From: an uncultured Flammeovirgaceae bacterium
GTDB taxonomy: Bacteria > Bacteroidota > Bacteroidia > Cytophagales > Cyclobacteriaceae
Assembly (NCBI GenBank): GCA_946886805.1
Contig: CAMPJM010000092.1
Coordinates: 1 to 11,139, forward strand
Direction: 5' to 3'
Length of the DNA stretch: 11,139 bases
In this document: positions 1 through 6,014 of the stretch, piece after piece
How positions within the stretch are numbered: the stretch's first letter is position 1
How the letters are laid out: each line of letters starts with the position of its first letter
Position numbers and translations under genes: made by a program
The notes under the pieces: model-generated
The model's database searches: none
The model's input: the letters and a program-made list of their open reading frames with translations, nothing else
Told to the model about the DNA's origin: nothing

Positions 1-34
1 TTTTATTGATCATTGAAGAGGGCGTTTATTTTTT

Positions 35-57
35 ATAAACTTTGAACCTTAAACTCC
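35..57. repeat. Short heptamer-like repeat overlapping the ribF stop codon
   Basis: On the minus strand the end of ribF reads as 7-base units AGTTTAA, GGTTCAA and AGTTTAT, with the TAA stop inside the first. The 14 bases at 37-50 are the exact reverse complement of 6765-6778 in the large heptamer array, and the minus strand here also shares 13 bases with 6723-6735. This suggests that a fragment of the same repeat family abuts the ribF terminus. Confidence 0.5.
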
Positions 58-999
58 TGGCTTATCCAAGTTAGGTGTTAATATTTTTTCTGCTGTTTCT
101 TTGTCTATGTATAACTGTGATTTTAATTCCTCAAGAGTATTAAACTTCTTCTCCTGCCTTATTTTTTTAACAAAGAATAATCTGATTTCCTGATTATAAA
201 TATTTTCGTTGAAGTTGAAAACATGCACCTCTATCACCTTGGATACTCCATCAACTGTCGGACGGTATCCAATGTTTAGCATTCCATGATAAAGATGAGC
301 TTTGTGCATTACTTCGACAGCATAAACACCATCGCCGGGCACGAGCTTATAGTTGTCGACCAATTCAAGATTGGCGGTAGGAAAGCCGAGGCTTCTCCCC
401 AATTGGTGACCTTGAATAACTCGTCCGGCCAAACTATAGAACCGACCTAAGTATTCGTTGGCAGTATCTATCTCACCATCTTCCAGCGCTTTTCTGATTT
501 TTGTAGAACTTACCCCCACATCATCTATATCCTGGCGTGGAATTTCTTCTACGCCAAATCCATAAGCGCCCTCATTTGCCTTCAAATGGTCGAAACTCCC
601 TTCCCTGTTTTTGCCAAATTTATGGTCGTAGCCAATCACAAGTTTTTTGGTTCCTATTTTTTCTACCAAAAATTTTTGAATAAAGTCCTTAGAACTGTTC
701 TCGGAAAATGACTTTGTAAACTGAATTTTAACGAGGTGGTCTATACCTAATTTTTTTAGGTATGAAGCTTTTTCTTCAAAGGTAGATAACAACTTCAGAT
801 CGCTATTGCCATTGCTCAGAATGAAGCGTGGATGTGGCCAGAAAGTAAGCAATACTGTCTCGCCAGCATGCTTCTTGGCAAGTTCGATAAGACGTGAAAG
901 GATTTTTTGATGACCGATATGAACCCCGTCAAATGTTCCAATTGTTACAACAGGGTATCGTATAGTTGGAAAATTATCAAGACCGTCATAAATTCTCAT
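49..999 (-). CDS. ribF: Bifunctional riboflavin kinase / FAD synthetase
   Basis: This cytoplasmic enzyme phosphorylates riboflavin to FMN and adenylylates FMN to FAD. The 316-residue length is normal for the two-domain bacterial family. The N-terminal nucleotidyltransferase domain (about 15-180) shows the TIGTFDGVHIGH motif at 19-30 and a VSSTKIR motif at 163-169, the family's (I/V)SST-x-IR signature. The C-terminal flavokinase domain (about 185-305) shows GFPTAN at 205-210, PGDGVYAV at 221-228, GMLNIGYRPT near 239-248 and the catalytic-region segment IEVHVFNFN at 256-264. The ATG at 997-999 starts directly before the conserved N-terminus. It lies 133 bp downstream of truB in the same direction, a common pairing in Bacteroidota, but the gap is wider than any other in this operon. 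I saw no consensus promoter in the gap. The TAA stop lies inside a short heptamer-like repeat (35-57). Assignment is secure. Confidence 0.97.
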   Translation of the reverse strand: MRIYDGLDNFPTIRYPVVTIGTFDGVHIGHQKILSRLIELAKKHAGETVLLTFWPHPRFILSNGNSDLKLLSTFEEKASYLKKLGIDHLVKIQFTKSFSENSSKDFIQKFLVEKIGTKKLVIGYDHKFGKNREGSFDHLKANEGAYGFGVEEIPRQDIDDVGVSSTKIRKALEDGEIDTANEYLGRFYSLAGRVIQGHQLGRSLGFPTANLELVDNYKLVPGDGVYAVEVMHKAHLYHGMLNIGYRPTVDGVSKVIEVHVFNFNENIYNQEIRLFFVKKIRQEKKFNTLEELKSQLYIDKETAEKILTPNLDKPGV

Positions 1000-1132
1000 T
1001 TTCTATTTTATTTCAGTGTAAGAATATGTATTGCCTGAACAATTAGAGGCTTCTTATAGACGAAAAAAGCCTGATAAAAGTTAAAGCTGTCAGAAGACTG
1101 ATAAATGGTTTTCCGATCAACCTTCACTCTGA

Positions 1133-1819
1133 TTATTGGTCTTTATTTTTTACTATCTTATTTTCATGGATGAAATCAACTAAATTATCAGCATGAGCTA
1201 CATCAAAATCCCCGATTTTAGTTCGGCGTAAAGATGTCAGACAAGCTCCGGTTTGAAGGCTATTGCCAAAATCTCTTACCAGGCTCCTGATATAAGTGCC
1301 CTTTGAACAAACCACCTTAAAAGAAACTTCAGGCAAATTGGAATCTGTAATCTCAAATTGGTGAACAGTTACCTCTCTCGGGTCAATTTTCACTTCCTCG
1401 CCCATTCTTGCTTTCTTGTAAACTCTTTCGCCGCCTATTTTTATGGCAGAGTAATGAGGCGGGATTTGTTGGATAGCTCCTAGGAAAGGAGCGGTGGCAG
1501 TCTTTACAGCTTCTATTGTAATATGAGAGGTGTCTTGCTCAGAATCAAAATCGGTTTCCAAGTCAACAGAAGGAGTGGTTTTTCCCAACAACATGGTTCC
1601 GGTATATTCCTTAGCCATGTCCTGGTATTCATTGATTTTTTTAGTGAATTTACCAGTACACAAAATTAAAAGACCTGTAGCTAAAGGATCAAGAGTGCCG
1701 GCATGGCCTATCTTTTTTATTCTGAGATTGTTTCTTAATTTTTTAACTACATCAAAAGAAGTCCATTCCAGTGGCTTGTCTATTAAAATTACTTCCCCTT
1801 CTTCAAAGTTTTTCTCCAT
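1133..1819 (-). CDS. truB: tRNA pseudouridine(55) synthase
   Basis: TruB converts U55 of the tRNA T-loop to pseudouridine. The signature GHAGTLDPLATGLL runs at 38-51, with Asp44 as the catalytic aspartate. Other family blocks are KEYTGTMLLG near 69-78, the PHYSAIKIGGERVYK segment in the middle, and SKGTYIRSLVRDFG in the last third. At 228 residues this is the short form that lacks the C-terminal PUA domain found in the longer E. coli enzyme (family knowledge). The ATG at 1817-1819 lies 2 bases after the uppP stop, giving a TAATAATG junction, so the two genes are probably co-translated. The gene is followed by 133 non-coding bases before ribF. Confidence 0.97.
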   Translation of the reverse strand: MEKNFEEGEVILIDKPLEWTSFDVVKKLRNNLRIKKIGHAGTLDPLATGLLILCTGKFTKKINEYQDMAKEYTGTMLLGKTTPSVDLETDFDSEQDTSHITIEAVKTATAPFLGAIQQIPPHYSAIKIGGERVYKKARMGEEVKIDPREVTVHQFEITDSNLPEVSFKVVCSKGTYIRSLVRDFGNSLQTGACLTSLRRTKIGDFDVAHADNLVDFIHENKIVKNKDQ

Positions 1820-1821
1820 TA

Positions 1822-2601
1822 TTAGATGGTTAAATCATAACCTAAAGCAAGTAAAATTAAGATTGCTAGGCCTAAAGCAATTCTATAGTACCCAAAAACT
1901 TTAAAGCCATATTTGGTCAAAAATGCTATAAAAAATTTTATGGCAACCATTGCTACAATAAAAGCCACGACGTTTCCGATTATTAAAATTCTAACGTCTG
2001 CTATTTCAATTGATTCATATCCTTGCAATAGTTTGTAAGAAGAGGCAGCAAACATGGTTGGTACTGCCAAGAGGAATGAAAATTCCGCGGCGGCTTTCCT
2101 GCTCAATTTCTCATTTAAACCGCCGATTATTGTTGCTGCGGATCTTGACACACCGGGTATCATGGCAATGCATTGGAATAAACCGATTTTAAAAGATTTT
2201 TTGTAGTTTAATTGGTCAAGATCATCCTTGGAATTGATAAACCACTTATCTACAAACACCAGCACTATTCCTCCTAAAAGCAGCATTACTGCCACAACTA
2301 CAACATTTTCCAACATCATATCTATGTAGTCGCTCAGCAACAGGCCAAAAATAGCGGCTGGGATAAAGGCAACCAAAAGCTTGAAATAAATATCGAAGGA
2401 AGTAAAGAACCTTTTCCAATAAAGCACCACCACCGATAGGATAGCACCAAATTGAATGTTAACAGTGAAAATTTTTGTCAACTCCAGCTCATTTATGCCC
2501 ATAATATAAGAGGCAATGATCATGTGTCCGGTCGACGATACAGGAAGGAACTCAGTAAGACCTTCCACAATGGCTAAAATTATAGCTTCAATTACAGTCA
2601 T
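1822..2601 (-). CDS. uppP: Undecaprenyl-diphosphatase (UppP/BacA)
   Basis: This integral membrane enzyme removes a phosphate from undecaprenyl diphosphate to regenerate the lipid carrier for peptidoglycan and O-antigen synthesis; overexpression of the family confers bacitracin resistance. The 259-residue protein is hydrophobic throughout. The first family motif is [14 protein letters not shown] at 13-26, containing the acidic pair Glu13 and Glu17 and His26. The second is [10 protein letters not shown] at 149-158, with Arg153 corresponding to the essential arginine. Hydrophobic stretches at about 44-62, 73-92, 99-118, 175-192, 205-228 and 237-256 fit a polytopic topology. Its ATG overlaps the stop of the upstream DUF3098 gene by 4 bases (ATGA), and truB begins 2 bases after its stop. 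The call is secure. Confidence 0.97.
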   Translation of the reverse strand: MTVIEAIILAIVEGLTEFLPVSSTGHMIIASYIMGINELELTKIFTVNIQFGAILSVVVLYWKRFFTSFDIYFKLLVAFIPAAIFGLLLSDYIDMMLENVVVVAVMLLLGGIVLVFVDKWFINSKDDLDQLNYKKSFKIGLFQCIAMIPGVSRSAATIIGGLNEKLSRKAAAEFSFLLAVPTMFAASSYKLLQGYESIEIADVRILIIGNVVAFIVAMVAIKFFIAFLTKYGFKVFGYYRIALGLAILILLALGYDLTI

Positions 2602-2813
2602 TTGCTCTCTTTAGATTTATACATTATAGCAAAAAACTGGATGATAAAACCTATCATCACAATTATTGGCCCTAGAGTAAGACCTAGGAAGCCAAAGCCG
2701 TAATCATGGTCATCCAAAGACATAATGGTAAACCCTAAAATTAAAGTTCCTAAACCCACGAGCATTAAGATGTAATTCATTTTTCGGAAAGCAAGGCGAT
2801 TTTTGTTATCCAT
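2598..2813 (-). CDS. DUF3098 small membrane protein
   Basis: A 71-residue protein with a short basic N-terminus (about 1-12), a first transmembrane helix at roughly 13-31, a short acidic loop with the SLDDHD segment at 32-37, and a second helix at about 40-64 followed by a basic tail. This architecture and its position between ftsX and uppP match DUF3098, a Bacteroidota-restricted family regularly found beside ftsX (recalled family knowledge). No enzymatic motif is visible and the function is unknown. The arrangement suggests a role near the division or envelope machinery, but that is only inferred from position. It starts 2 bases after the ftsX stop and its TGA overlaps the uppP ATG. Confidence 0.85.
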   Translation of the reverse strand: MDNKNRLAFRKMNYILMLVGLGTLILGFTIMSLDDHDYGFGFLGLTLGPIIVMIGFIIQFFAIMYKSKESK

Positions 2814-2815
2814 GT

Positions 2816-3712
2816 TTAATATAGTTCGTCTAAAGACATTTTTAAATATTTTTTCACAGATCTAAAGGTACTCAGAAGCCCTATAAATCCGCCTACCAAT
2901 ACCAATGATATAAAAAGTATCAGCATTTCCTTAGGATCCTGCAATTGCGCAAGATCTTCAATTTCCTTATTAGCATATTGCAGTAACGCGATCAAAACTA
3001 TTGAAGCGAAAATGCCGCCTAAAACGCCGTGTAGCGTTGCCCTTAGCAGAAATGGTTTTTGAATAAACGACGCGGTAGCGCCTACCAGTTGCATACTTCG
3101 GATCAGAAACCGTTGTGAAAATAGGGCAAGCTTAATAGTATTGTTAATGAGCATTATCACTGTCAGCAACAAAATAATAGCAAAACCTGCAAGAAAAAGG
3201 CTGATCTTGGTCACATTATTATTAATGGAGTTAATCAGGTTTTCCATATAAGTCACTTCAAAAACTCCCGATATACCTTCTATTTCTTCTTTAATGCCCC
3301 TTAATTTATCTTTGTCATGGTATTCTGTTTTGATTTTAACCGAATAGGCGTCTCTCAAGGGATTTTCACCTAGAAAATTTGTGAAATCCTCTCCGGTTTC
3401 TTCAATAAATTCTTGTGCTGCTTCTTCTTTTGAAATGTAAACAATTTGTGGACTGCCATCTTCGGTCAAAACAAATTCCTTCCCTGCAATTGTCTTATTG
3501 ATTTTAATCCGCTCGTTTTCGGTGATGAACTTATTCAGGTACACCTGTACTTCTACATTTTGCCTTATCAATTCCTTTAACTGATTTGCATGAAGTAACA
3601 AGAGACCAAATAATCCAATGACAAACAGCGCAAGTGTAATACTGAACACCACACTAAAGTAGGGATAGCTTCCGAGCTTTTTCTTTTTTTTGTATTTTTT
3701 ATCCTGCTGCAC
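2816..3712 (-). CDS. ftsX: Cell division protein FtsX (ABC-transporter-like permease)
   Basis: FtsX is the membrane subunit of the FtsEX complex, which couples ATP hydrolysis by FtsE to activation of septal peptidoglycan hydrolases. The 298-residue protein has a Lys-rich cytoplasmic tail (4-12), the LGSYPYFSVVFSITLAL segment typical of Bacteroidota FtsX, TM1 at about 18-41, a periplasmic domain of about 125 residues, then TM2 (about 170-195), TM3 (about 227-247) and TM4 (about 263-282). The C-terminal FtsX permease fold and overall length are normal. The start codon is GTG at 3710-3712: an in-frame stop lies 24 bases further upstream at 3737-3739 and there is no ATG between. A promoter match lies just upstream. 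No ftsE is in the window, which is usual in this phylum, where ftsE and ftsX are often separate. Confidence 0.93.
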   Translation of the reverse strand: MQQDKKYKKKKKLGSYPYFSVVFSITLALFVIGLFGLLLLHANQLKELIRQNVEVQVYLNKFITENERIKINKTIAGKEFVLTEDGSPQIVYISKEEAAQEFIEETGEDFTNFLGENPLRDAYSVKIKTEYHDKDKLRGIKEEIEGISGVFEVTYMENLINSINNNVTKISLFLAGFAIILLLTVIMLINNTIKLALFSQRFLIRSMQLVGATASFIQKPFLLRATLHGVLGGIFASIVLIALLQYANKEIEDLAQLQDPKEMLILFISLVLVGGFIGLLSTFRSVKKYLKMSLDELY

Positions 3713-3731
3713 GTTGTTCTTTAGAAATGCC

Positions 3732-3760
3732 CAAATTTAGCAATTTATTTGTATTTACAA
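3732..3760 (-). promoter_or_regulatory. Bacteroidota-type promoter for the ftsX operon
   Basis: On the minus strand TTG (3758-3760) is followed by 18 bases and then TAAATTTG (3732-3739), a full match to the TTG-N(17-23)-TAnnTTTG consensus of the Bacteroidota primary sigma factor. Transcription would begin about 6-8 bases further on, leaving a leader of only about 12-16 bases before the GTG start of ftsX. No Shine-Dalgarno sequence is evident in that leader. This promoter probably drives ftsX, the DUF3098 gene, uppP and truB. Confidence 0.6.
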
Positions 3761-3862
3761 CTTGTAGTAAAAAACAATATTGTGATTCCTTGCCATATAA
3801 TTCAAATTTATCCACTAATTCAATAATAAGTTATTCCGTCCGGTTGTAGTTTTGGCATTTGA

Positions 3863-3911
3863 GCTTGGGTTCAAAGGTAATTGGCTTTTAGTGCTTAGCC
3901 ATTAGCTTTTG
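3863..3911. repeat. Degenerate heptamer run
   Basis: Read in 7-base steps this stretch gives GCTTGGG, TTCAAAG, GTAATTG, GCTTTTA, GTGCTTA, GCCATTA, GCTTTTG. Most units share a G-[CT]-N-N-T-T-[AG] skeleton, so the period is 7 even though the units have diverged. It resembles the run at 4063-4111 and, in style, the long array at 6713-6916. Confidence 0.45.
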
Positions 3912-3925
3912 GTGAGATCCTCCAA

Positions 3926-3983
3926 TATTCAAACAGTCAAAATCCTGTTAATCTAATAATTCTGCAAATCCAGATTCAGACAA
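3926..3983. repeat. Degenerate interspersed repeat segment
   Basis: The segment contains related words such as AATCCTGTTAATC and GCAAATCCAGATTCAGAC. On the minus strand it reads as variations of 'tctgaatc-ggattt-caggatt'. From general familiarity, words of this kind recur in intergenic DNA of Bacteroidota and other bacteria. A fragment of the same style (GAATCAGGATTT) occurs at 10943-10954 next to the ligase stop. No function can be assigned. Confidence 0.35.
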
Positions 3984-4023
3984 ATGAGCTGTAGTCACAA
4001 ACGGTGTACTTAGATCGACTTTG

Positions 4024-4055
4024 CTTCAGAGTCTTTGAGAAAAGACACTCTGAGG
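4024..4055. repeat. Palindromic hairpin element
   Basis: Arms TCAGAGT (4026-4032) and ACTCTGA (4047-4053) pair perfectly. The inner bases CTTT (4033-4036) and AAAG (4041-4044) extend the stem around a GAGA loop, with a two-base bulge at 4045-4046. The 10-mer GTCTTTGAGA at 4031-4040 recurs exactly at 4227-4236 in another hairpin, so the two look like diverged copies of one palindromic element. Confidence 0.55.
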
Positions 4056-4062
4056 GGCGCAA

Positions 4063-4111
4063 CTTTTAGCAATAAGCTTTTAGCGATGACATTTAATGAT
4101 TAGCGATGTGT
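4063..4111. repeat. Degenerate heptamer run
   Basis: In 7-base steps this reads CTTTTAG, CAATAAG, CTTTTAG, CGATGAC, ATTTAAT, GATTAGC, GATGTGT. CTTTTAGC repeats exactly 14 bases apart and TAGCGATG repeats at 4081 and 4101. It merges into the left copy of the 12-bp direct repeat at 4090-4101. Confidence 0.4.
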
Positions 4112-4317
4112 CTTACCGCAGTCGCTCGACTCTGGCGACTGACCCACCCGTCAGTACGGTTTTTTACCGTCAGACGGGTAAAGTCAACAATAGCACTACA
4201 ATTTTTGCGGCGGCTGTTTGGTAAAGGTCTTTGAGACACAGACCTTGGATGCTGAGCGCAGAAAGTACGCCGTGGTCATGTGTCCCCACAGACCACCACA
4301 AAGACCATTTAATGATT
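4090..4317. mobile_element. Possible small palindromic (MITE/REP-like) element flanked by 12-bp direct repeats
   Basis: CATTTAATGATT occurs perfectly at 4090-4101 and 4306-4317, bracketing about 204 bp that hold at least four inverted repeats. These are CAGTCGC/GCGACTG (4119-4125/4135-4141), ACCCGTC+ACGGT/ACCGT+GACGGGT (4146-4179), AAGGTCT/AGACCTT (4224-4230/4240-4246), and GTGGTC+TGTG/CACA+GACCAC (4272-4296, one bulged base). The pair GGTCTTTG/CAAAGACC (4226-4233/4299-4306) encloses the last two. There is no coding capacity. The direct repeat could be a target-site duplication, but 12 bp is long for one and the ends of the segment are not clean terminal inverted repeats, so the element call is tentative. 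An alternative is a cluster of REP-like palindromes that arrived separately. Confidence 0.35.
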
Positions 4318-4339
4318 TTCTATATTCTCGATTCAGCAT

Positions 4340-4372
4340 AAAAAAAGACCAAAGCGGTTAAACTTTGATCTT
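4340..4372 (-). terminator. Intrinsic terminator after the anti-sigma-like gene
   Basis: On the minus strand AAGATCAAAG style pairing occurs between 4363-4372 and 4345-4354: ten base pairs including one G-U wobble around an 8-base loop, followed by seven T residues (4340-4346, partly in the stem). It begins 24 bases after the stop at 4396. This is a clear rho-independent terminator that separates the sigma/anti-sigma unit from the ftsX operon. Confidence 0.85.
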
Positions 4373-4395
4373 CCAATTTATTAAAGGTTATATTT

Positions 4396-5310
4396 TTATT
4401 TTTTTACTCTCAAACTATCTAATTCTTCTATCAACTGCTCTTCATTAATTTTTTGAAGCGGCGTAACCTCCATCTGATTCAATTCAAGGTAATAGAAATT
4501 GCCCTGATAATAGAGGTACAAGCTTTTTCCCGACACCGTATTGAACTCTATAATTTCATAAGGGATGTTTTTGAAATCGCCATACAAATAGAGTTTGCTG
4601 TTATAGAATTTGTAGTGGAAGGTATTTTTGTAATCGCCATCGGTTTCTATTTCTACTGCGCTTACACCCTCACTGTCAACTTTATTTTCAAGCTTGTTTT
4701 CGGGAACTTCTATTTCCTTTATATTTTCATCAAAAGCCTTATCATCGAATTTATCTATAACCGAAGGAGTAACTATATTGATGGGCTCTTTTTCTGAAGA
4801 CTTTTCCTCTTCTCCTAAGTTCTTCAATTCATTTGTAACGTTCTCATCTTTTTCTTCAGATGGTTGTAAGGCATCGGTTTTATTTTCGATTATCTCAGCA
4901 GTTTCATCCTTTTCAGCGGGTGTATTTGCTGCAATAGAAGGCTCTTCAAATTCTGGTTCTGCTTTTTCTTCAACCTGTTCAATAGTCGTATTTTCTACCA
5001 CCGGTTCTTCGTTGGAGAAATAATAAATTCCAAGACCAACTGATGCAGTTAAGGCTGCTGTTAGTGCTATTTTTAGACCGGTAGAAATGCCCCCACTATA
5101 AGAGCCGACATTTATTTGATCTAATCTTGCCTTTAACTCGGCCTTTCTGAATTCTTTCAAAGAACTCACAATATCTTTTTGCAATTGAAACTCAGCTTTC
5201 AATGCAGGATCTTTCAGAAGGCTCGATTCAAAAGACTTCATTTCTTCTCCTGACATTCCGCCTTCGAGATATTTTTCAATTTGGGCTGTATAATCAAACT
5301 TTTTATTCAT
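4396..5310 (-). CDS. Membrane anti-sigma-like protein partnered with the upstream ECF sigma factor
   Basis: The 304-residue protein has an N-terminal cytoplasmic segment (about 8-55) with the pattern IEKYLEGGMSGEEMKSFES...LLKDPALKAEF, typical of Bacteroidota anti-sigma-type proteins, then one transmembrane helix at about 78-98. A long acidic, Glu/Lys/Pro-rich linker (about 100-215) follows. A C-terminal domain (about 225-290) is rich in Tyr and Phe, with alternating strands such as HYKFYNSKLYLYGDF and KSLYLYYQGNFYYLEL. The protein contains no cysteine, so the zinc-binding HxxxCxxC motif of ZAS anti-sigma factors is absent. Its ATG is one base after the sigma-factor stop. The likely role is to hold the sigma factor at the membrane and respond to an envelope signal through the outer domain; this is inferred from context. 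The signal is unknown. A terminator follows. Confidence 0.75.
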   Translation of the reverse strand: MNKKFDYTAQIEKYLEGGMSGEEMKSFESSLLKDPALKAEFQLQKDIVSSLKEFRKAELKARLDQINVGSYSGGISTGLKIALTAALTASVGLGIYYFSNEEPVVENTTIEQVEEKAEPEFEEPSIAANTPAEKDETAEIIENKTDALQPSEEKDENVTNELKNLGEEEKSSEKEPINIVTPSVIDKFDDKAFDENIKEIEVPENKLENKVDSEGVSAVEIETDGDYKNTFHYKFYNSKLYLYGDFKNIPYEIIEFNTVSGKSLYLYYQGNFYYLELNQMEVTPLQKINEEQLIEELDSLRVKK

Positions 5311-5311
5311 G

Positions 5312-5851
5312 TTAATCTAAAAAATCACTGGCTGAATATTTTGTTTTAATCAATTTATCTAATCTTTGCTTGCACTTATACTTCTTCGTTTTGGCAGTAT
5401 CAGGGTTCGCAAAGTCCATTTTCTCTGCTATTTCGTTCATTGACATACCATCAAAATAATAATACGTCAAAACTTTTCTACAAGTATCCCCCAATTCATT
5501 GATGCATTCATTGATAATTTTTACCCTTTCTTCTTTGTCATCTTCAATATATTGAGAGCTGTCCTTTTCTTCATGGCTAAGTTTGCCTTTTCTGTCAAGT
5601 TCTTTTCTCCAAAGATTTAAACAAATACTATACAAGTAGGTACTGATTTTGGAAGTAAGGGTAAAATTTCCCCCAACTGCCTTTTGCCAAAATACAATTA
5701 ATGCTTCCTGGTAGATGTCTTTAGCTTCTTCTTCTGAACCATTATTGGAGATTACCAGCTTTACCATCATTCTGTAATACTTTTTATAAAGGTAATCCAA
5801 TGCTCTTTCATCCCCCTTACTCACCTTTGCAAGAATCTCACTATCGTTCAT
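5312..5851 (-). CDS. ECF-type RNA polymerase sigma-70 factor
   Basis: At 179 residues this is the usual size of an extracytoplasmic-function sigma factor with only regions 2 and 4. Region 2 (about 15-85) includes ALDYLYKKYYRMMVKLV and the core-binding stretch EEAKDIYQEALIVFW at 41-55. Region 4 (about 112-165) contains CRKVLTYYYFDGMSMNEIAEKM at 124-145, the helix-turn-helix that would contact the -35 element. A charged linker (about 88-110) separates the two. It directs RNA polymerase to an unknown regulon and is followed after one base by a membrane anti-sigma-like gene, so the pair should be co-transcribed and translationally coupled. The ATG at 5849-5851 starts exactly at a normal MNDSEIL-type N-terminus. 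No clear Bacteroidota promoter was found in the 163 bases upstream, which may indicate autoregulation by an alternative consensus. Confidence 0.92.
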   Translation of the reverse strand: MNDSEILAKVSKGDERALDYLYKKYYRMMVKLVISNNGSEEEAKDIYQEALIVFWQKAVGGNFTLTSKISTYLYSICLNLWRKELDRKGKLSHEEKDSSQYIEDDKEERVKIINECINELGDTCRKVLTYYYFDGMSMNEIAEKMDFANPDTAKTKKYKCKQRLDKLIKTKYSASDFLD

Positions 5852-5854
5852 TAT

Positions 5855-5872
5855 AAAAAAAGCGCAAGCTTT
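5855..5872 (-). promoter_or_regulatory. Terminator-like hairpin in the sigma-factor leader
   Basis: On the minus strand AAAGC (5868-5872), loop TTGC and GCTTT (5859-5863) form a 5-bp stem that runs into seven T residues (5855-5861). The T run ends 3 bases before the sigma-factor ATG. The shape is that of a small intrinsic terminator, but the stem is short, so it could be a weak attenuator, a structure covering the start site, or chance. Confidence 0.3.
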
Positions 5873-6014
5873 ATTGGTTTATACTTATTTACTTGAAATG
5901 GTAACCTGTTGCTATACTAAAATAATACAAACGAGTACAATTAGTCCTACAGGATTAAATTAACAAAATTTCAACTCTAAAAGTACGGTAATATTTAGTC
6001 TATAACCAAACAAT

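Larger units (their letters stand above)
3713..4339. other. Gene-free, repeat- and hairpin-rich intergenic region
   Basis: This stretch lies downstream of the anti-sigma-like gene and upstream of ftsX. I see no convincing coding region on either strand. It holds, in order, the ftsX promoter, a run of 7-base units (3863-3911), a degenerate segment rich in 'aatcctgtaaatc'-like words (3926-3983), a strong hairpin (4024-4055), another heptamer run (4063-4111), and a palindrome-rich segment bracketed by 12-bp direct repeats (4090-4317). The part at about 4110-4300 is visibly more GC-rich than the surrounding AT-rich spacers, which suggests a separate origin. Confidence 0.7.

Noticed and set aside
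1047..1072. AGGCTT/AAGCCT inverted repeat between truB and ribF as a terminator
   Set aside because: The stem is 6 bp with a 14-base loop and no T tract follows in the direction of transcription.
1530..1904. Plus-strand open frame of 124 codons
   Set aside because: It lies antisense to truB and uppP, both of which have complete conserved motifs; the translation has no recognisable domain.
3713..4395. Possible hidden small gene or CRISPR array in the long spacer
   Set aside because: No open frame with credible start and composition was seen, and the repeats are palindromic or heptameric without equal-length unique spacers.
4453..5023. Two plus-strand open frames (114 and 109 codons) antisense to the anti-sigma-like gene
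   Set aside because: They arise from the acidic, low-complexity linker read backwards (Ser/Phe-rich product) and show no family features.
5938..5962. Imperfect palindrome around TAGTCCTACAGGATTA as terminator of pdeM
   Set aside because: Pairing needs mismatches or bulges and no T run follows on the minus strand.
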